A DNA stretch of 64,000 nt from Bradyrhizobium valentinum (GTDB lineage: Bacteria; Pseudomonadota; Alphaproteobacteria; Rhizobiales; Xanthobacteraceae): assembly GCF_001440405.1 (NCBI RefSeq), contig NZ_LLXX01000173.1, positions 53,198 to 117,197 on the forward strand, given 5' to 3'. Of this stretch, positions 41,986 to 49,812 are shown piece by piece. Each line of letters opens with the position of its first letter. Position 1 is the first letter of the stretch. Under the pieces are notes generated by a model. That model had not been told where the DNA came from. It did no database searches and was given only the letters and a program-made list of their open reading frames with translations. The position numbers and the translations under genes are program-made.

Positions 41986-42483
41986 TTGGAACATTTGACC
42001 GCATTCATCGTCACTGGCGGCTTCGTCCTCACGGTCGGCGGCATCATCGTCGCGATCACGCGCAACGTGGACCGGATCAGGTTCGATGCCGAGGCGAAGA
42101 TCGCCGAGGCCGTCTCCCGCGAGCGGGCCACGCTTTTCGAGACCATCACCAAGGCCGAGGACAAATTCCAGGCCGATCAGGACACGCAGGACTCACGGTT
42201 CGGCGAAGTCAACAAGGCGCTCCGGCAGTATATCACCGATCTGGAAAAGAAGGTCTTTCAGGTCGAGATTTGGGCGCGCGACCGCTTCGCGACCAAGGAT
42301 GAACTGTCGGCAGCGGAGGTGCGCCAGCACGCCTTGGCGCTCGCGGAGGTCATCAAGGACGTGCGCCATATCAAGCGGAATTTCGAGCTGCACCAGCAGA
42401 TCTACAAAGACCTGAATGACCAAGTGATCCGGCTGGAAAAGGATGTCGAGCGATTGAACAAGGCCGTCAACGGCAAGCACTGA
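41986..42483 (+). CDS. membrane-anchored coiled-coil protein (possible spanin-like)
   Basis: A 165-residue protein with a TTG start and CAGGGGAG seven bases upstream. The first ~20 residues are hydrophobic (LTAFIVTGGFVLTVGGIIVA), followed by a long charged coiled coil to the end (HIKRNFELHQQIYKDLNDQV). An inner-membrane anchored coiled coil at the end of a lysis cassette suits an Rz-like inner spanin, although no outer spanin lipoprotein was found. Function is inferred. Confidence 0.5.
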   Translation: MEHLTAFIVTGGFVLTVGGIIVAITRNVDRIRFDAEAKIAEAVSRERATLFETITKAEDKFQADQDTQDSRFGEVNKALRQYITDLEKKVFQVEIWARDRFATKDELSAAEVRQHALALAEVIKDVRHIKRNFELHQQIYKDLNDQVIRLEKDVERLNKAVNGKH

Positions 42484-42510
42484 GGGACCACGCCTCCCCG
42501 GTCCCTATTG

Positions 42511-42534
42511 GCCCCGCTTCGGCGGGCTTTTTTT
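42511..42534 (+). terminator. late operon terminator
   Basis: CCCGC-TTCG-GCGGG followed by seven Ts is a textbook Rho-independent terminator. It closes the head-tail-lysis operon, 28 bases after the last stop. Confidence 0.9.
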
Positions 42535-42836
42535 ATGCCTTGATGAAAGACGAGGGGCCGGATAAGCATGAGTATCCGACCCCTGCGCCATCAGCGGCCT
42601 TGGCCCGAGCTTTAGCCGCCGATCTCCTCAACTACCTCGCGCGTCGTCAGTCTGACAAGGCGAACCTTCTTGCCGCTCATCAGCGCGATCTCGCGCGCCC
42701 ATGGCCTCAAGGCTTCGAGCCGCGCCAGCGCGTTGCGGCGGATGGTGGCGAGAGTACCCATGAGCTAGATATGGGGTTGCGCTCGGCAAGGTTGACTGAC
42801 ATTGATTAGAGATTCGACTGACGTTTCGGGGGCAAA
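42535..42836. other. gap between late operon and cargo genes
   Basis: Around 300 bp. It contains a possible 49-residue leftward frame (42612-42761) and otherwise nothing convincing. AT content rises toward the right, where the promoter of the following cargo gene presumably lies. Confidence 0.4.
42612..42761 (-). CDS. possible 49-residue protein
   Basis: The frame begins MGTLATIRRNALARLEALRP and ends in REVVEEIGG. It is basic and helical and has no ribosome site in front. The codon pattern is plausible for a small phage protein, but support is weak. Confidence 0.25.
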   Translation of the reverse strand: MGTLATIRRNALARLEALRPWAREIALMSGKKVRLVRLTTREVVEEIGG

Positions 42837-43787
42837 ATGGATTTTCTGGATGCTTGGCGTCGTGCCACGCAAGTTACATCCCGCTTGCGGAACGCCGGGC
42901 GCACGGTCTCCGAACGTGTCAGTAGGTCAGTGGCAGGCGGATTGAGCGCGACGGCCTCTGTTGCCGGCGACGCATATACGTCCACGCTCAATTGGAAGAA
43001 CAACAACGAGTTCAGCAATTGGCTGACAGATCACCTGAGCAACCAGTACGCGACCGTTGCTAGTAAGGCTATGGATGCTGAGTATCTCCGCACGCACATC
43101 GGCGGCGGCTGGCACAGGCTCTACGATGGCGGCCACACCCTTGCCGGTAGTTGGAAGGCCGTTAGCTCGTCGTTGCCCGACCTTGCAGCGCTGGACCAAC
43201 TTGGCGTTTGGGCGAATGAATACTGGAAAGACCTAATCACCACGCGCGGCATGCCGATCCTAATCCTCGATCATGCTGATCAAGTCAGCGAATATTTCAA
43301 GCACTTAGATTGTGTAAATGTCGCTCAGCTTATAGGCGGCGAGATTTGCGGCGTGTCAATCTACTGCAACTGGAACGACCCGGCTAAATTAGTGGCGTCG
43401 GCCACGGCGGCTGGAGGCAGCGGCATTGTCTACGCCAACGTGGTGGCTCCGCTGGTTAGTTTAATCGCCCTCGGGCGAGCCTATTTCCTGATGAGGAAAT
43501 CTGAGCAAGATGATCTCCAAGATTTAATTGCGCCAGCATTGCAAGGGCTGTCGCGCAGCGGCGCTACTGTTCTGCTAATCACCGTTATACCGGGTGGCTT
43601 CCTGCTGCACCTTAGCAGCGGCATCGTAATTAGCCTCGCCCATGGCTACGTCTGGAACAAGGGCAACGAGAATAAAGAGGCGATTTTGGCAATGATGAAA
43701 GACTGCCTCGGTAATTTGCAGAATGGATTGCCCCGGTTTCGCGGGCTTCCGCTTCTGCCCCAAAATAGTGGGCCAATCTCGATTTAG
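42837..43787 (+). CDS. membrane-associated cargo protein, unknown
   Basis: A 316-residue protein with lower GC and more A/T-ending codons than its neighbours. The N-terminal ~50 residues are basic and Ser/Ala-rich. The middle has EYLRTHIGGGWHRLYDGGHT and LAGSWKAV, suggestive of a conserved soluble domain. At least two hydrophobic stretches follow (YANVVAPLVSLIALGRAYFL; TVLLITVIPGGFLLHLSSGI). It begins right after the late terminator, alone on its strand. I recognise no family; a lysogenic-conversion or defence gene is possible. Confidence 0.6.
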   Translation: MDFLDAWRRATQVTSRLRNAGRTVSERVSRSVAGGLSATASVAGDAYTSTLNWKNNNEFSNWLTDHLSNQYATVASKAMDAEYLRTHIGGGWHRLYDGGHTLAGSWKAVSSSLPDLAALDQLGVWANEYWKDLITTRGMPILILDHADQVSEYFKHLDCVNVAQLIGGEICGVSIYCNWNDPAKLVASATAAGGSGIVYANVVAPLVSLIALGRAYFLMRKSEQDDLQDLIAPALQGLSRSGATVLLITVIPGGFLLHLSSGIVISLAHGYVWNKGNENKEAILAMMKDCLGNLQNGLPRFRGLPLLPQNSGPISI

Positions 43788-44269
43788 TTCCCGATCTCGC
43801 CTAGCACCGCCCTGATCTCGGCATCGATCTCCGCAACATCATGCTTCGACAGATGCGGCAGCCGCGCCGCGACCCGCGACGGCACCGCCAGCATACCCGC
43901 CCGGACCGTCCGCAGGCAATTGCGACACGCGCGCGCCTCGATCACCTTGGGGATGGCTTGCCGCTGATGCTCGCCGCGCACCTCGTCTAGCGCGGTATGA
44001 AAATCAGGCGGGGCAGGTGGCCGGGGCTCGCCCGCTTTGATGGGCTTGGAATGAGCATACGCCCGCGCCGAGCGCTCCCTGTCGATATAGTCCTTCCATT
44101 CCGAGAGGCACTTCTCAAAGGCGGCGTCGGCGATCCGCTCGGCGGGCTCCATCGGGTTGGCGATGGCGTACTCGGTCAGCGCAGCGTCGCTGCACTTAAT
44201 CGCGTTCTCAAAGGCTTGCGCGCTTGCCGGGATCAGGATCAGCGCGAGGGCGGTGGCGATGGTTCTCAT
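43784..44269 (-). CDS. secreted small protein, unknown
   Basis: A 161-residue protein with a signal peptide at the N-terminus (MRTIATALALILIPASAQAF). The mature part contains four Cys (KCSDAALTEY, KCLSEWKDYI, RACRNCLRTV). The last ~35 residues (RAGMLAVPSRVAARLPHLSK, then DVAEIDAEIRAVL) resemble the C-terminus of Nu1/DUF1441 terminase small subunits rather than a secreted domain, so the gene may be a recombined fusion. Its start overlaps the stop of the preceding gene. Confidence 0.55.
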   Translation of the reverse strand: MRTIATALALILIPASAQAFENAIKCSDAALTEYAIANPMEPAERIADAAFEKCLSEWKDYIDRERSARAYAHSKPIKAGEPRPPAPPDFHTALDEVRGEHQRQAIPKVIEARACRNCLRTVRAGMLAVPSRVAARLPHLSKHDVAEIDAEIRAVLGEIGN

Positions 44270-44445
44270 TTGACGGCCTTGATGTTGTCGCCTCGCATCA
44301 GCGCGACGGCTTCGGCGTGCTGGCGCTCGGCCTGCGCCCATGTTGAGCAGCGCTGCTGCGCAAGATCGCGCGGGCCGCCGAATATCATGGTCTCAAACAG
44401 GAGTGGTACTCCGGGAAATCCCGGATGCACCAAGCCCTGATCCAT
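44266..44445 (-). CDS. small phage protein, unknown
   Basis: About 59 residues from MDQGLVHPGFPGVPLLFETM. The segment FETMIFGGPRDLAQQRCSTW and AQAERQHAEAVALM recall a short protein often seen in alphaproteobacterial phages. ATGA overlap with the next gene indicates co-translation. A GTG at 44457 would add four residues. Function unknown. Confidence 0.5.
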   Translation of the reverse strand: MDQGLVHPGFPGVPLLFETMIFGGPRDLAQQRCSTWAQAERQHAEAVALMRGDNIKAVK

Positions 44446-44572
44446 GCCCAAGAACACGGTGGTCAGTCGTGCAGACCTCCTTGTGGTTTCGCAGACTTCT
44501 TGGCGACTTACTTTCTGCCCCTCTATGGTCTATCATCTTAGCCAGTTTTGCCTATCCGTCTCGGGGGATATC

Positions 44573-45346
44573 GTGCTTAGAGTCATGATAGTCGCATTTT
44601 CGATTGGCTGCATGTCATCGGTAGCCGCCAAGGACATTGACTACGACAAAATCGATTACAGCCAGTTTGCGCAATCGGAAAGAAAGTCTCTCGCGAAGTG
44701 CTTTCTGGACATGCTTGCTGTCGTGCAGCGCCACAAGCTGCGCAATGAACTAACTGACTTTCTTGAAGCGGGTTGTCAGGCCGAGATGCGCGCTGTCGAA
44801 TCTGAATTAGGACGGCATCCTCCCCCCGGACTAGATGGGATGTCTGAGGAGCTTAGAGGACGCGTACTTGGTCCAATGTTCATCGGCCCGATGGAGACGG
44901 CTGCAATTGAGATTTACAAAGACCAAAAAGCATCTTTCTGCACAGGAGATGCTTGCGTTTTCGATGCCTATAGAAAATGCATAATGTTACAGGCTGCGGA
45001 TGATATCGTACGACGCTTGAAGCCAACCGAATTCGAGAACCAGCTAAAGGTCAAGTGCAAGGTTTCAGAGATAGCCGCGCGTGCAACACTGACCAACGAT
45101 TTTCTCGGCGTTCAGCGGCTTCAACGAGAGCCCGAGCTTTCGGAGAAAACCCGCGAATTGATTGATGGAGTCATCAAAGAAATTCGACAGGCTTCGATCA
45201 TTTCTTATGCAGAAGACCTCGTGAAGGTGCAGCCAGGGCGAAAGTCATGTAAGATTCCGATCGAAATGTGTGGGAAAACTGAGTGTATTTCGCTGGACGA
45301 TGTTCCGAAATCACAACGCGAGTACGAGTGCGCAATTCAGAATTAA
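44573..45346 (+). CDS. secreted cargo protein, unknown
   Basis: A 257-residue protein. The GTG at 44573 (MLRVMIVAFSIGCMSSVAA as a signal peptide, then KDIDYDK) has GGGGGAT upstream; the longer frame from 44444 is less likely. The mature protein is helical and contains eight or so Cys, including CFLDMLAVVQRHKL, CTGDACVFDAYRKCIM and MCGKTECISLDDV. It has low GC compared with phage genes. No family recognised. A periplasmic disulfide-bonded protein is the best description. Confidence 0.5.
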   Translation: MLRVMIVAFSIGCMSSVAAKDIDYDKIDYSQFAQSERKSLAKCFLDMLAVVQRHKLRNELTDFLEAGCQAEMRAVESELGRHPPPGLDGMSEELRGRVLGPMFIGPMETAAIEIYKDQKASFCTGDACVFDAYRKCIMLQAADDIVRRLKPTEFENQLKVKCKVSEIAARATLTNDFLGVQRLQREPELSEKTRELIDGVIKEIRQASIISYAEDLVKVQPGRKSCKIPIEMCGKTECISLDDVPKSQREYECAIQN

Positions 45347-45362
45347 TCGTCAACCGTTTTGA

Positions 45363-46028
45363 TTATGCCGCTGCTGCGTCGTCTTCCTTATCCTCACCTC
45401 GCCTAACGATCATCAACTGATCATCGGCTAGTGGCCGCTGCAACGCTTTTGCTTCATCCCAAGGTGCGCGCATCCACACGTTGCGCTCTTCATCCGTGGT
45501 AAGGATCACCGGCATGGCCTTTGGATGAATTGGTTCAACAACTGTATTTGGTTGCGTAGTGAAAAAGCCATAGACCAGATGCGGACCAGGAATCGGCTTG
45601 GATTTCGTGCCGCGATCACCGTTGAAGGCCGTCCAGATGCCAGCGAATGCGCACAGCGGCCGGTCTTCGTTCAGCGCGAACCAAACCACATCCTTTTTCT
45701 TCGTCTCTGGATTTGTTTCTGGCGCGTACTCGGCAAAACTGTTTAGCGGCACTAAGCAACGGCTCCCCGGCTTCAACCAGCCGCGCCAATGTGGCGATGA
45801 CGTGTTGCGGATATTGGTAACCGGTGGCCCGCCAGTGCGAGGCGGCGGTGGCATGCCCCATCGCATCATAACAAGCTCGCTGCCGTTCTCAGTGTTGCGG
45901 ATCACCGGCGCTGGGTAGTCGGGAAACACGCCGGGCATTCTTGCGAGGTTGCCAACGTACCTGTTCACCACGCGGAACAGGCGAATGATGGCCTCTTGGT
46001 TGGTCGTTATGCTGTAGAGATTGCACAT
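45363..46028 (-). CDS. SRAP domain protein (YedK/HMCES family)
   Basis: A 221-residue SOS-response-associated peptidase. Key features are the catalytic Cys2 (MCNLYSITTNQE), NIRNTSSPHWRGWL, a Glu in LNSFAEYAPE and the His in IHPKAMPVILTTDE. Family members crosslink to abasic sites in single-stranded DNA and protect them from cleavage. Phage copies are common and may protect replicating DNA with damaged or deaminated bases. Length and all active-site positions fit. Confidence 0.85.
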   Translation of the reverse strand: MCNLYSITTNQEAIIRLFRVVNRYVGNLARMPGVFPDYPAPVIRNTENGSELVMMRWGMPPPPRTGGPPVTNIRNTSSPHWRGWLKPGSRCLVPLNSFAEYAPETNPETKKKDVVWFALNEDRPLCAFAGIWTAFNGDRGTKSKPIPGPHLVYGFFTTQPNTVVEPIHPKAMPVILTTDEERNVWMRAPWDEAKALQRPLADDQLMIVRRGEDKEDDAAAA

Positions 46029-46039
46029 AGGCCCTTCCT

Positions 46040-46306
46040 TCAGGCGAGCAGATGATCTGCGCCGGATTGAGTGAGCCTCACAAAGGTGCCCGACTCGTGC
46101 ATGACTAGCCAGCCGCGGTCGATCGCGTGTTTCAGCGCTGCCCCATATTCGGCGACGCTGCCCCGCTCCTTGTAGAGGAACGGCGCGTTGATCTTTTCGA
46201 TATGGATGCGGCCGTCCTGGACGGATTCAACTGCCTTGGCGATCTCCAAAAGCTTGCGGGCGGCCTTTTCAGGATCGGCAAACGGGCGATTAGCGGCGAA
46301 TTTCAC
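46040..46306 (-). CDS. winged-helix-like small protein, unknown
   Basis: An 88-residue protein, MKFAANRPFADPEKAARKLL to SGADHLLA. The segment EYGAALKHAIDRGWLVMHES and TFVRLTQSGADHL is the typical winged-helix end. It is encoded in the leftward direction between SRAP and a hypothetical gene. Likely DNA-binding; target unknown. Confidence 0.5.
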   Translation of the reverse strand: MKFAANRPFADPEKAARKLLEIAKAVESVQDGRIHIEKINAPFLYKERGSVAEYGAALKHAIDRGWLVMHESGTFVRLTQSGADHLLA

Positions 46307-46748
46307 GCTGGTGCTCAGTTATGTGGGGAATGTGGATACGGGTGTGCTCGAGCCGGTGGCTATCAAACCGTTCGCCGCAGGGACAGCGCATGATCGAATT
46401 AGGCCTTTGTGACGGGAGCTTTTCCCCACGTTCCCACATCGCGTATTTACGGGCCGTCCACTCTTGCTGATCCCGCCAGGCTTGGAAGTCCGCTGGGCTG
46501 CGCCGACTCAGGAAAGCCGCCCAGGCGCGCTCAAAGGCTGCCCGCGCTTCATCGAAACTGTCTTCCGAACCATACGTCTGTTCACCCGGATTGCTGCCCG
46601 GGTAAAACCCACAATGCCAATTCCAGCGCTCCGTGGCGCCGGGGTTACCTACAGCGAGGCCGATCTTGCCGCCGTAAACATCCCCGCAGTAGATCAGCCA
46701 CGTTTCTTCTGTGCGATTCGGATCGCGGCGGCGGGTGAGATCAGTCAT
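46290..46748 (-). CDS. conserved hypothetical protein
   Basis: A 152-residue protein with the segment WLIYCGDVYGGKIGLAVGNP and ERWNWHCGFYPGSN near the start, an acidic helical middle and a His-rich C-terminus (CPCGERFDSHRLEHTRIHIP). The pattern is common among Rhizobiales phages and chromosomes with unknown function. The Cys-x-Cys plus His stretch could bind metal. It overlaps the next gene by 17 bases. Confidence 0.5.
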   Translation of the reverse strand: MTDLTRRRDPNRTEETWLIYCGDVYGGKIGLAVGNPGATERWNWHCGFYPGSNPGEQTYGSEDSFDEARAAFERAWAAFLSRRSPADFQAWRDQQEWTARKYAMWERGEKLPSQRPNSIMRCPCGERFDSHRLEHTRIHIPHITEHQREIRR

Positions 46749-46920
46749 CGGTCGTATCCAGTTCCGCTTCCGCCGATTGCTTCAAAATGCCGGTCTGCTC
46801 CACCACGCGCGTGAAATCGGCGATGGTCTTTTCGTTGATGGTCGATGGCTCAGAATCCGGGCGCTGCCGAATGATCGGCATGTTGCGTCCGGTAAGAAAG
46901 GTCAGGAAGCGAGGAGCCAT
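46741..46920 (-). CDS. 59-residue protein
   Basis: The frame MAPRFLTFLTGRNMPIIRQR to ELDTTDD overlaps the start of the 152-residue gene by 8 bases and is the first gene of this leftward group. It is basic at the start and acidic at the end. The rest reads FTRVVEQTGILKQSAEAELD. No family recognised. It looks real from its overlap and codon choice. Confidence 0.45.
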   Translation of the reverse strand: MAPRFLTFLTGRNMPIIRQRPDSEPSTINEKTIADFTRVVEQTGILKQSAEAELDTTDD

Positions 46921-47206
46921 GCCCTATCAAAGCGCAGCTTCCCAGGCGCGGCAAATTTTCAATAGATGGTAGGTCGCGGGGCGCGCTGGCTACCGCCATT
47001 TGATGCGTCCTCAAGGTTGATCGCTTGGGGGCGAGATGTCGGTGCTGGAGCCGACAGGATGCTGGCTTGACTTCTTTGGACAAATCAAGAACATACAGGA
47101 ATATGCCAGATTCGGAGCGTCAGCCCACAAGATGTTGGGGCTGGAGCCCTAGACCAGACCGGGCCAGTAGCTCTACTGCTGGCCTGTTCGATTCAAGCGG
47201 GGGACC
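46921..47206. other. divergent gap before restriction-modification genes
   Basis: Around 285 bp between leftward small genes and the rightward methyltransferase. It presumably contains promoters for both. No C-protein-like controller gene or clear terminator was recognised. A weak TTGACT at 47067 lacks a good -10 partner. Confidence 0.4.
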
Positions 47207-48190
47207 ATGGGCAAGGGTAGCGGGCTCACATCTTTGGAGCTTTGTGCGGGTGCCGGGGGACAGGCAATCGGGTTAGAGGCGGCGGGTTTTGATCACCGCG
47301 CACTCGTCGAAATCGACACTGCATGCTGCGAGACGCTGCGGGCTAACCGCCCGCTCTGGCAGGTGGTTGAGGGCGATCTTCGGAAGTTCAACGCGAAGGC
47401 GCACGAGGGCATTGACCTGCTCGCGGGCGGCTTGCCCTGCCCGCCGTTCTCGGTCGCAGGCAAGATGCTCGGCGCACAAGACGAGCGCAATCTCTTCCCG
47501 GCCGCACTGCGCATCATCGAGCAGACGAAACCACGTGCGATCATGATCGAAAACGTCCGAGGGTTCCTCGAAGCGGTCTTCGAGGATTACCGTGAGGGAT
47601 TGCGCTCCAAGCTTTTCAAAATGGGCTACATGACCGGTTGGCGGCTACTGAACGCCTCCGATTTCGGCGTGCCGCAGCTACGGCCGCGGGTCGTCATCGT
47701 CGCGCTCCAAAAGGACATCTGGGATAAATTCGATTGGCCGCAGGTGTCTGGACATAACCCACCCACTGTCGGCGAGATGCTTCATATGCAGATGGCCGCT
47801 CGCGGATGGCCGGGCGCCGACGCATGGCGCAAGCAAGCAAACGAGGTCGCTCCGACAATCGTCGGCGGATCGAAGAAGCACGGCGGCCCCGATCTTGGGC
47901 CGACCAGGGCCAAGCGTGCTTGGGCGTCGCTCGGTGTGGACGGGATGGGTATCGCTGATATGGCGCCGGGCCCGGACGCACCGGTGATCGGCTACAAGCC
48001 GCGGCTTACGGTAGAGATGGTCGCCCGGTTGCAGGGCTTCCCGGATGACTGGAAGTTCTCCGGCAAGAAAACCGCTGCGTATCGACAGGTCGGAAACGCC
48101 TTCCCTCCGCCTGTTGCGCAGGCGGTTGCCGGGCAGATCAGGAAAGCCTTGTCGGTCCGCAGGAGCGTCAGGGTCATAAAGGCCGCCTGA
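47207..48190 (+). CDS. DNA cytosine C5-methyltransferase (NaeI-type modification enzyme)
   Basis: A 327-residue C5 methyltransferase. Motif I SLELCAGAGGQAIGLEAAGF, motif IV with catalytic Cys GGLPCPPFSVAG, motif VI IMIENVRGFL, motif VIII QLRPRVVIVAL, motif IX LTVEMVARLQGFP and motif X QVGNAFPPPVAQAVAGQI all appear in order. The target-recognition section between VIII and IX is moderate in length. It is followed by a NaeI-like nuclease, suggesting recognition of GCCGGC or a similar site (inference). It should protect host and phage DNA. Confidence 0.85.
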   Translation: MGKGSGLTSLELCAGAGGQAIGLEAAGFDHRALVEIDTACCETLRANRPLWQVVEGDLRKFNAKAHEGIDLLAGGLPCPPFSVAGKMLGAQDERNLFPAALRIIEQTKPRAIMIENVRGFLEAVFEDYREGLRSKLFKMGYMTGWRLLNASDFGVPQLRPRVVIVALQKDIWDKFDWPQVSGHNPPTVGEMLHMQMAARGWPGADAWRKQANEVAPTIVGGSKKHGGPDLGPTRAKRAWASLGVDGMGIADMAPGPDAPVIGYKPRLTVEMVARLQGFPDDWKFSGKKTAAYRQVGNAFPPPVAQAVAGQIRKALSVRRSVRVIKAA

Positions 48191-48244
48191 AGGCAAAAAA
48201 GCCGATTCGGAATCGCTACTTGAATCGTGCAAGAGTCGCTCGCT

Positions 48245-49138
48245 ATGCGAGTGATTCGGTCGCAACTTACAGACACACACCCTGACTACCCGGCCTTATC
48301 CGCCCTGCGCGGTGAAATCGCTGCGCGAGCTGGTGGTCTCGACGCGCTGACGGCCCGGTTTCCAGAGCTTGTACGCGACGCCGTCGATTTTGTCCTGGAT
48401 CCCGTCCGCACCGCCCGAACTCGTCTGCACGAACTCGATAACGTCGAGAAGACCTTTATCGGCCTCAAGTTGGAGCATTTCGTCCGCGATTTGCTCGATG
48501 TGCCTAAAGGGCTGCGTGACCTGGAAATCAACGGCATGGACGTTGATATAAAAAACACAGTCGGAAGCAACTGGTCCATTCCGCAAGAAACGTATCGGGG
48601 TTCCGAGCCGTGTCTTTTAATGGCCGTCGATGAGGTGGCGCATCTGTGCTTTCTCGGCCTCATCATTGCAAAACCGGAGTACTTGCATGGCGGCGCGGGA
48701 AATAGGGATACTAAGAAGGGCGTTTCTGCAACGGGATTCGCCAATATCCTGTGGCTCGTGAACAGTGCTGCGTTTCGGCCTAGTCGTTTCAATGGGCTAA
48801 ACATGGATCGCTTCCGTGAATTGCGGAAGACGTTGGCTGGAAGCGAACGGGTGGCACAGTTCTGTCGAGAAAACTTGCGGCGCGTCGTCCATCGAGACGT
48901 GATGCAGGCGCTTTTATTCGACCAATACGATTACATGAAGAGATTGCGGGCGAACGGCGGAGCGCCTGACATTTTATACCGCGAAAAGATCGCTATCCTC
49001 ATTGGGACGTATGTGAATGATCGGGTTGTCGCAGCGCGCCTTGACTTTCCCGACCTGAAGCGTGACGAGGTCGTTGCAGTGACTCCTCGATCAATGGTGG
49101 AAGAAGCCATGATGCGGAAGGAGGGGTTAATCGCCTAG
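48245..49138 (+). CDS. NaeI-like type II restriction endonuclease
   Basis: A 297-residue protein. It resembles NaeI: ELDNVEKTFIGLKLEHFVRD, then INGMDVDIKNTVGSNWSIPQ with the D-x-K catalytic signature, GAGNRDTKKGVSATGF and the DNA-binding domain part YDYMKRLRANGGAPDILYRE. NaeI cuts GCCGGC and needs a second DNA site for activation. ATG 48245 is used; GTG 48227 gives six more residues. GC is lower than in phage genes. It lies between its methyltransferase and a Vsr gene. Confidence 0.75.
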   Translation: MRVIRSQLTDTHPDYPALSALRGEIAARAGGLDALTARFPELVRDAVDFVLDPVRTARTRLHELDNVEKTFIGLKLEHFVRDLLDVPKGLRDLEINGMDVDIKNTVGSNWSIPQETYRGSEPCLLMAVDEVAHLCFLGLIIAKPEYLHGGAGNRDTKKGVSATGFANILWLVNSAAFRPSRFNGLNMDRFRELRKTLAGSERVAQFCRENLRRVVHRDVMQALLFDQYDYMKRLRANGGAPDILYREKIAILIGTYVNDRVVAARLDFPDLKRDEVVAVTPRSMVEEAMMRKEGLIA

Positions 49139-49143
49139 CTTCG

Positions 49144-49554
49144 ATGGACAATCTTACGCCAGATCGCCGCTCTGAGAATATGCGGCGGATCAAAAGCACC
49201 GGGATGAAGCCTGAAATGCTGGTCCGGCGGATGGTGCACGGGCTTGGCTACCGCTACCGGCTGCACCGGAAGGACCTGCCCGGGAAGCCCGATCTGGTTT
49301 TCGGGCCGAGGAGAAAAGTGATTTTCGTGCATGGGTGCTTTTGGCACGGCCATGAACGGGATGGATGCCTCGACGCTCGGCGGCCGAAGTCCAATACCGG
49401 GTACTGGAATCCCAAACTGACCAGAAATAAGGAGCGCGATGCAGAGCGGATCGCGGCGCTGCAAGCTAACGGGTGGGATGTTCTCGTGGTATGGGAATGC
49501 GAGACAAGGAATGATAAAGCATTACGGGCGAGGCTCGGGCAATTTTTGAAGTAG
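49144..49554 (+). CDS. vsr: very short patch repair endonuclease
   Basis: A 136-residue Vsr family protein: TPDRRSENMRRIKSTGMKPE, then GKPDLVFGPRRKVIFVHGCF, WHGHERDGC and TRNKERDAERIAALQANGWD and the end VLVVWECETR. Vsr nicks T:G mismatches left by deamination of 5-methylcytosine, so it commonly accompanies C5 methyltransferases. Catalytic Asp and His residues are present. It starts 6 bases after the endonuclease stop. Confidence 0.88.
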   Translation: MDNLTPDRRSENMRRIKSTGMKPEMLVRRMVHGLGYRYRLHRKDLPGKPDLVFGPRRKVIFVHGCFWHGHERDGCLDARRPKSNTGYWNPKLTRNKERDAERIAALQANGWDVLVVWECETRNDKALRARLGQFLK

Positions 49555-49560
49555 GCAGGG

Positions 49561-49779
49561 ATGCGGTACGACTACACCAAGATCTCACAGGTTTTAGAGA
49601 GGACGCTCGAATGGCTCGGCGAAGAGCGTTTTTCCAAAATGCGCGTCACCGAACTTGAAAAGATGATCCGGGAGCGAGAGACAACGACCCCGCTGCCGTC
49701 ACGAAGTCAGTTTCGGGCGGCAATACATGATTTTCGTGTGAAACGTTGGCCGGAGGCTGTGCCGCGCCGCAGATCGTGA
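49561..49779 (+). CDS. small protein after vsr, unknown
   Basis: A 72-residue basic helical protein (MRYDYTKISQVLERTLEWLG to VPRRRS) starting 6 bases after vsr. The RVTELEKMIRERETTTPLPS and QFRAAIHDFRVKRW segments could form a small DNA-binding domain. No family recognised. It ends the restriction-modification operon and is convergent with the deaminase gene. Confidence 0.45.
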   Translation: MRYDYTKISQVLERTLEWLGEERFSKMRVTELEKMIRERETTTPLPSRSQFRAAIHDFRVKRWPEAVPRRRS

Positions 49780-49812
49780 CCGTACCCCGCGCGCCGTTCC
49801 CTAAGTTAGCGG

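Noticed and set aside
42540..42809. 89-codon rightward frame after the late terminator
   Set aside because: It starts in the terminator region without a ribosome site; a leftward 49-codon frame in the same place is slightly better but also weak.
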